DNA of 64,000 nucleotides from Strobilurus pachycystidiatus (lineage: Eukaryota > Basidiomycota > Agaricomycetes > Agaricales > Physalacriaceae): positions 1,054,001 through 1,118,000 of the forward strand of contig JAHLMK010000003.1 in the NCBI GenBank assembly GCA_019915135.1, written 5' to 3'. The position numbers and the translations under genes were made by a program. The notes under the pieces are model-generated. The model saw only the letters and a program-made list of their open reading frames with translations. It ran no database searches and was not told the origin of the DNA. Of this stretch, positions 58,894 through 64,000 are shown piece after piece (the first letter of the stretch is position 1; each line of letters begins with the position of its first letter).

Positions 58894-60335
58894 ATGTTTC
58901 TACCCGGTCAGCTTTGTACGTTCAGCGGCCCGATGAGCGTGTGATTGACACTTGTTCTCAGTGTTCGCAATCTCGACCAAAATCACCGACGATACCAGTG
59001 ATAATGGCGTTCCAGCTAATGTTGACGACATTAGCCCGTCCAATGACATCCTCACGCCGTTCACCGTCCTCACCGTCTTGGGGTTCGTTTTGTGTGGCGT
59101 AACTGTTCTACCGGTACTTCGATCCCGTGTTCACCGCATGCCAACTTGGACATGCATGCTCATAGCTGGGGATCTATATACCATCTCATATCTTGCGCTG
59201 GTCGGAGAGCAGGCTGGGCCTGAGCCATCTTTCAATCGTTGTTTGGCCTCAGCGGTTCTCACATATGCAGCGCCAATTCTGTGAGCCCAGATATAGTTCA
59301 CACATTCTTCTACGTGCTTATTGACAATCTGAAGCACGAGTACATACTCCCTCGCTTTCGTTATGGAGGTCGGTTCGGTCTTGGCCTTTTCTCGGTTGAG
59401 CCTTTCTCAATTTGATTCAGCTTTTCTGGGTTCTCTTAGCCGCCGTTGGTTCACGAAGACGGCCGCCGACTCCGAGATGGGTGATTACTCTTAATGTCGC
59501 ATATCGATAATGGATATCTAAACCCTTGTCAAGGTCCTCATTCTTCCACTCCTGGTATACAGCGGGGTTTTCGTTGAAGCTCTTGTAGTACGTGTCTTGT
59601 CTTCGCCCTCCTGCCTTCCACTCTTACATGGCTCAGATTGGTTTGCGCAACCCGGATTCCATCGAACGCGCTACGAACCATGCTTACTGCCACAGCACTC
59701 TGTCGGTCCCGTAAGTAGCAGCTCGACTGACATATTGCAACTCTGAGAACTTACGTCGGCACTCAGTCGTCTTGTTACCTCAATCATTGTGATGTTCAAT
59801 TTCATCGTCATGATCACACTAGAAGGTAGCCTAGTTGAGAGCTTCGAATCGCTGATCTCATCGTTATTGCATTCGTACAGGTGCCATGATCGCCATTTTG
59901 TATGATTCGAAGAAATCGTCAAGCGTTCGCCTGGCACAGGGACCAGAGCTCTTTCCTATGTCATTGTTTTGGCGCACGTTGGGGTTCACCGTATACCTAA
60001 CTCTCGGAGTCGTGTTAGTCCCTCTGCATCAGACATTTGTGAATGGAATATTGACGAGACCCGGCTTGAAAGACTCAGCGCCTCCTCAATGTTGTCTACA
60101 GGTCCCAATACAGCATGGTCACTGTTTCTCACAGCTCGTAAGTCACTTCGCGACGCGAAGCTCCAGATACTTATTCGCCCCACTAGCTCCCATTGTGGTT
60201 CCTTTTGCATTCGGAACACAGAGGGTGAGTCGGCATGAGGACTCAAAGACGGTGCTCGATGAGACCTACTACCAATGATACCCTTCCCAGGACATCTTGC
60301 GCTACTACGCAAGTATATCGGAATCCGGCTTCTGA
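58894..60335 (+). CDS. Seven-pass receptor-like membrane protein, family member 3
   Basis: The start at 58894 encodes only MFLP plus one base before a 55-base intron (GTCAGC...CTCAG). The joined sequence is MFLPV-FAISTKITDDTSD, with helices around LTPFTVLTVLGFVLCGV and WTCMLIAGDLYTISYLALVG. Exons then give TSTYSLAFVME (aligned with ASSFSLMFVAE of member 1), LFWVLLAAVGSRRRPPTPRW, VLILPLLVYSGVFVEALV, IGLRNPDSIERATNHAYCHS, VTSIIVMFNFIVMI, and FTVYLTLGVVLVPLH. The end is VVPFAFGTQR joined to DILRYYASISESGF, stop 60333-60335. Member 3 has only a 15-residue tail after the last helix, against long tails in members 1 and 2. About seven helices are predicted by eye. No ligand or G-protein link is shown by the sequence. 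Confidence 0.75.
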
Positions 60336-61053
60336 TCTACAATCACGATAACTTCCGACCATAACGACTGTAGATTAGATGAGTATATAGCTTACAGTGA
60401 CATCGCCGCCTCATGGACTTGAGTTTGGACTCTGCGCATTTAACATTCGTTGTCTGTCTGTGTGCATAAGTATACAGATTTTGTTCTGACTTGTACAGTC
60501 ATACTTTACCTTCGCTCTCGTGTACATTACTGTATACATCCACGTTCTTTACGCGTCGCGCTGACGAAGAAACAGTCAATTTGTAAATATCGCCCGATTA
60601 CGATCCACGATGTTCGTTGATCGGCGGGAGGTCGAAATGGTAAGACGGGATTCTATCCTTCAATCATCGAGCAGTGAAACTTTACCTTGGAAATACCAGA
60701 ACCGCCCGCCGTCGTCACTTTGGTCTTCGGGTATGAAGTACCGTGACGCGCTTGCTTCGACGCACGCCTGGGCTGGAATGATACTTACCAACCCATCGAT
60801 ATAGGTGAAACCAGCAATATACGGGTAGCCGGCAGAGACTCGTTGAGTTGAGTCATGACAAAAGCGTCCAGTTGCGCCGTGCTGTACAAGAATGACTCTT
60901 TGAGCTAAAGAGCTGTAGAACACTCCGTAGCACTCAGAAGGACCGTCTGTTCGGGTCGACGGCTATCAGCGTCTTTGGAAGATTTCGCCCGTCCAGCCGG
61001 AGATCGTAAGATGAAGGGATTCCGTGGACTCAGATGGATTGGTGCTACAGAAT
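60336..61053. other. Convergent intergenic region with a weak spliced frame
   Basis: About 0.7 kb between the receptor-like gene and UMP1. On the minus strand an open stretch (AGYPYIAGFTYIDGL, followed by a perfect GTAAGT, then DDGGRFWYF and another possible splice site) looks partly like a small gene at about 60598-60920. I could not find a start or a family, so it is not called. Confidence 0.35.
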
Positions 61054-61671
61054 TACATGTTACGCTTCTTCTCCATGTCGCGGTGGATGTCCAATGACCC
61101 CCCCGTTTCCATTCCTTGAAGAGAGTCAAATTGGCAAGAAGGATGTTGTAGTGGTCAACGTACCACCAAACACATCCGCAGGCCCTATACTTTCGTCGCG
61201 TCCCATCAGGATGTCAAGGTGGATGTTGGATTGTGGCAGCGCGGGCATGTGTGGGTTCTGTGATTGAAGTGAGATGAGCCTCTTCGTTCAAACAGAGACA
61301 CTGACTGCCGAAACGATCTTTCGTTCCATCAATAGACGCATGGGGGCGTGGATGCCATAGATGTTACGTTGCATGGTAAGCTTCAGGTTGTCCTGGGTCT
61401 CTTCCCACTTGATTCACGGTTAGTGAAGATACAGACACGACCAAATAGAGCGTACAGATTCTAAACGGCCCTTGAGGCCGCCGACGGTATTGACCTCGGC
61501 GGCGATCGTGCGTGGCCCATATTGCAATGTATCGTGAAGACCGAGACTGCCTGCGGTTTCCTGGACAGAGGCGGTCTTGCCACCGCTTGCGGGTACAATT
61601 CTGTAAGAGGGGTCCTGGGACACGACAATTCGTTAGAAATGAGCAAGGTAACGAGGAAGAAAGCAGACCAT
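61054..61671 (-). CDS. UMP1: Proteasome maturation factor Ump1
   Basis: About 140 residues in five exons. The first coding exon consists of the ATG alone (61671-61669), followed by a GTCTGC...CCCAG intron. Exon 2 then reads DPSYRIVPASGGKTASVQET and AGSLGLHDTLQYGPRTIAAE. Exon 3 gives WEETQDNLKLTMQRNIYGIH and MRLLMERKIVSA, and exon 4 NPHMPALPQSNIHLDILMGR, DESIGPADVFG. The last exon ends GSLDIHRDMEKKRNM, stop at 61054-61056. These are the hallmark segments of fungal Ump1/POMP: the GP-R...E block, the PMR-LLMERKIV helix, and the LDIL-GRDE motif. Ump1 is an intrinsically disordered chaperone inside half-proteasomes, degraded on 20S completion. It is head to head with GID1. Confidence 0.92.
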
Positions 61672-61959
61672 GATGATGGTAGGAATTCAAGATTGAACGC
61701 GTCAACGTCGTGACAGACCCATGATTGATGTGACATGTCACGAAGTAGTCAGTCTCCCGGCCACCGAATTCACAGGCTCCTTTCGACCACCACCAGGCCG
61801 CGCTTTCCCCCGCTTTTCTGGCCTGCTTTTGGCCTGCTCCATTTCTCATCCATCTCTCAGAGTTATCCGACGCAAGATTGCTTATCATCTGAAGGTTTAT
61901 ATTCACTATTTTGGGCCAAAGACGCCTGAGATTCCGTCTCACGGATCTCGACTCGAACG
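61672..61959. promoter_or_regulatory. Divergent UMP1-GID1 promoter
   Basis: Only 288 bases separate the UMP1 start codon (leftward) and the GID1 start codon (rightward). It must hold the core promoters of both. I see no clear TATA box. Proteasome genes of many fungi carry PACE-like (Rpn4-type) elements, but none was identified with confidence. Confidence 0.55.
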
Positions 61960-64000
61960 ATGAGCACCAGGCCATCCCGGTCGTCCACCATTCCTATCCC
62001 ACGCTCTTCGACGTCTACCTCGCCCTCCAGAAACATTGAAGATGTCATCTCGCTCCCGCTCTCTCTGACGCGGAGGTATTCGACAGTGCGCGGAAGCCCA
62101 GAGGACGCCCGAGGCGGTGTATTCTCGCGAAATGCCCGCATTGAGCCCAGTACCTCGCCGGTGAGGCCAACTGCACGCTCCCATCCACGCTCAGCGGGCA
62201 TGCTCCCCAGAAGCACCCCAAGATCGACGGCCACCTTTGAACCGCGCATTGTGCGCGCTGAACCTTCTCGTGACCCGACCTGCTCTCCGTCCTCTCCGAC
62301 TTCTGCCCGTGCTCGTCGACCAAGCGGGACAGGACGAGCTCCCAGTGCCCAGCGACATTCCTCCGGCCACATCCTACACGCATCCCATCTCACGCCTCCA
62401 TCTCCGTTCACCCGGCCTGCGTACCTCGACCATGCAGCGCTCAGACACCTCCTTCAGGCCGAGCCGACATCACTCCTTCCACCTCCTCGAAAGTCTGAGC
62501 ATACCTACGATTCCTCGGCATACTCCGGCGCCATGTCTCCCTCTACAGATAGTGAAGAGGACAGCACTGCCAGTCCGCCGCCATCCGTGGATACCCCCGC
62601 CCCTTCCATTGACGGTATTCTACGCCTGCCCACCCGCTGGGGCGATTGTCGCCATCAATCACTGAGTGCGTCTGCGGACGGCCGAGACCTTACTTTCTCA
62701 GGTCTGTGTCGAGACTTCGCCTTCCCATCCATGACTAACGTGTCTGATAGGTCCCAGCAACAATAGCGCAAATGACCGCGAAGGCGTCGCAGGCGCTGCC
62801 AGGACAGACCGTGCTATCCCACCAGCCTGCGGGATTTACTACTTTGAAGTCGAGGTCCATAGCAAGAATGTCAACGCGTGAGTTCGACCACTTTGGAGGT
62901 GCTTCCTTGCTCATGTACCATTGTAGACACATCAGTATTGGGTACGAGCAGTCGCTTACTGTATGTTACGCGTCACAACTAAACATTTATAGTTTGACTG
63001 GTCCAGACGTTAAAGTGTCCAGGCTTCCAGGCTGGGAGCCCAATTCCTGGGGATACCATGGCGACGATGGCCGCTCTTTTGCGTCCGAGAGGTCTGGCAC
63101 GAGCTACGGCCCAACATATGGATGTATGTTTACACGTAGGTTTTGTCGTATCTGTACTCACTTTGTGTTTAGCGGAAGACACCATTGGATGCGGGATTGA
63201 CTTTACGACTGGCCGCGCTTTCTTTACCAAGAACGGCAGTCTGATCTGTATGTATTGCTTCTTGTCCTTCTAGTCGTATCTCATGACTCGCCCAGCATAT
63301 GTGTTCGAAGGTGTCGGCAAAGACGTGGCGCTGTACCCATCCGTGGGGCTTAAGCACGCTCACGATTCCGTTCGCATCAACCTGGGCCAGGACCCGTTCA
63401 AGTTCGACATCGAGTTCCACGTCCAGACGGTGCGGACCAATGCCTGGCAGAGTATATTCACGCAGTCGCTGCCGCCTCCGGACGGTCCAGCAGAGGAGTC
63501 CAAGGCGACGCTAAACAGCTTGGTCATGGCCTACCTCGGACACCACGGGTATTCCAAGACCTTGCGCGCGCTCCAGAAGGACTCGCGCCAGGGGACTAGC
63601 TTGCCTGCTGATATGGACACATCCGATTCCGATTCCGAGGCAGGCATCGAGTCGCGCACGCGGATAGTGCAATCCGTGATATCGGGCGACCTGGACACGG
63701 CGATCGCTGAGACGGAGGTGCACCACCCGGCGGTGCTCGAGGCGGACGAGGGGATCATGCTGTTCAAGCTGCGCTGCCGCAAGTTCATCGAGCTGCTCAT
63801 GGAGTCGGTGGAGCTGAAGAAGGCGCGGCAGGCGCGGATGAGCAAGACGGCGGTGGATCATGGGATGGCGGAGGGGATGGATATGGATGTGGATGTGGAT
63901 GTGGACATGGACTCGGATGCCAGGTACGAGAAGGCGCTGAGTGACGCGTTGGCGTATGGGCAGGCGCTGCAGAACGACCACAAGGCGGATGGGAGGGAGG
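61960..64000 (+). CDS. GID1: GID E3 ligase scaffold Gid1/Vid30 (RanBPM), 3' end beyond window
   Basis: The start at 61960 opens a Ser/Pro-rich disordered region of about 220 residues (MSTRPSRSSTIPIPRSSTS). A SPRY domain follows across several introns: IYYFEVEVHSKNVN, the ISIGYE segment, LPGWEPNSWGYHGDDGRSFA, YGPTYG, DTIGCGIDFTTGRAFFTKNG, and VALYPSVGLKHAHDSVRINL. Next comes LisH (SLVMAYLGHHGYSKTLRAL) and the CTLH region (SRTRIVQSVISGDLDTAIAE, FKLRCRKFIELL). It then shows the low-complexity MDVDVDVDMDSD and the start of the CRA domain (YEKALSDALAYGQALQND) before the window ends. The protein scaffolds the GID/CTLH ubiquitin ligase, known for glucose-induced degradation of gluconeogenic enzymes. 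About 0.2-0.4 kb is probably missing. Confidence 0.92.
63877..63912 (+). repeat. GATGTG hexamer repeat in GID1
   Basis: A run of gat-atg / gat-gtg units encodes alternating Asp with Met or Val (MDMDVDVDVDMD). It lies in the linker before the CRA domain and could vary in length between strains. Confidence 0.75.

Overview
This window is nuclear DNA of a filamentous basidiomycete, most likely an agaricomycete (mushroom-forming fungus). The evidence is the gene style: dense genes on both strands, many short introns of about 45-70 bases with GT-AG borders, and several expanded families of multi-pass membrane proteins and DUF6697-like proteins that I know from Agaricomycetes. There is no sign of bacterial operons, CRISPR, plastid, mitochondrial or viral sequence. 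Intron borders were read by eye. Where protein families are named, this rests on recognised motifs, not on a database search.

Region 1-15.4 kb (accessory). The left edge holds the start of a probable adenylate-forming enzyme (minus strand, runs off the window). Then follow a multi-pass membrane protein (TM1), a short coiled-coil protein, a DUF6697-like gene that looks damaged by two frameshifts, a secreted orphan protein, an intact DUF6697-like paralogue, and a second membrane protein (TM2) paralogous to TM1. A BCS1-type AAA ATPase closes the region.

Region 17.4-47.9 kb (mainly conserved cell biology). Here lie an 1855-residue acidic/coiled-coil protein, a TauD-type Fe(II)/2-oxoglutarate dioxygenase, an oxysterol-binding protein, a membrane protein, the spindle checkpoint protein Mad1, an F-box protein, the DEAD-box helicase Dbp3, a DEDDy 3'-5' exonuclease, a secreted M28 peptidase, a seven-pass receptor-like protein, a lactonase-type beta-propeller protein, and the histone H3K79 methyltransferase Dot1 (intronless).

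Region 48-64 kb. This holds a trans-3-hydroxy-L-proline dehydratase (Cys/Thr version of the proline racemase fold), a second receptor-like membrane protein, two divergently placed Delta12-type desaturases, an AB-hydrolase-4 family esterase, a third receptor-like protein, the proteasome assembly chaperone Ump1, and, divergently from a shared promoter of under 300 bases, the GID E3 ligase scaffold Gid1/RanBPM (cut by the right edge).

The most unusual content is the 1-13 kb block of paired paralogues with one decaying copy, and the three-member seven-pass receptor-like family at 42.7, 50.2 and 58.9 kb. Several gene models needed small exons that are easily missed: Ump1 (first coding exon is only the ATG), the esterase, the dioxygenase, the hydroxyproline dehydratase and the receptor-like proteins.
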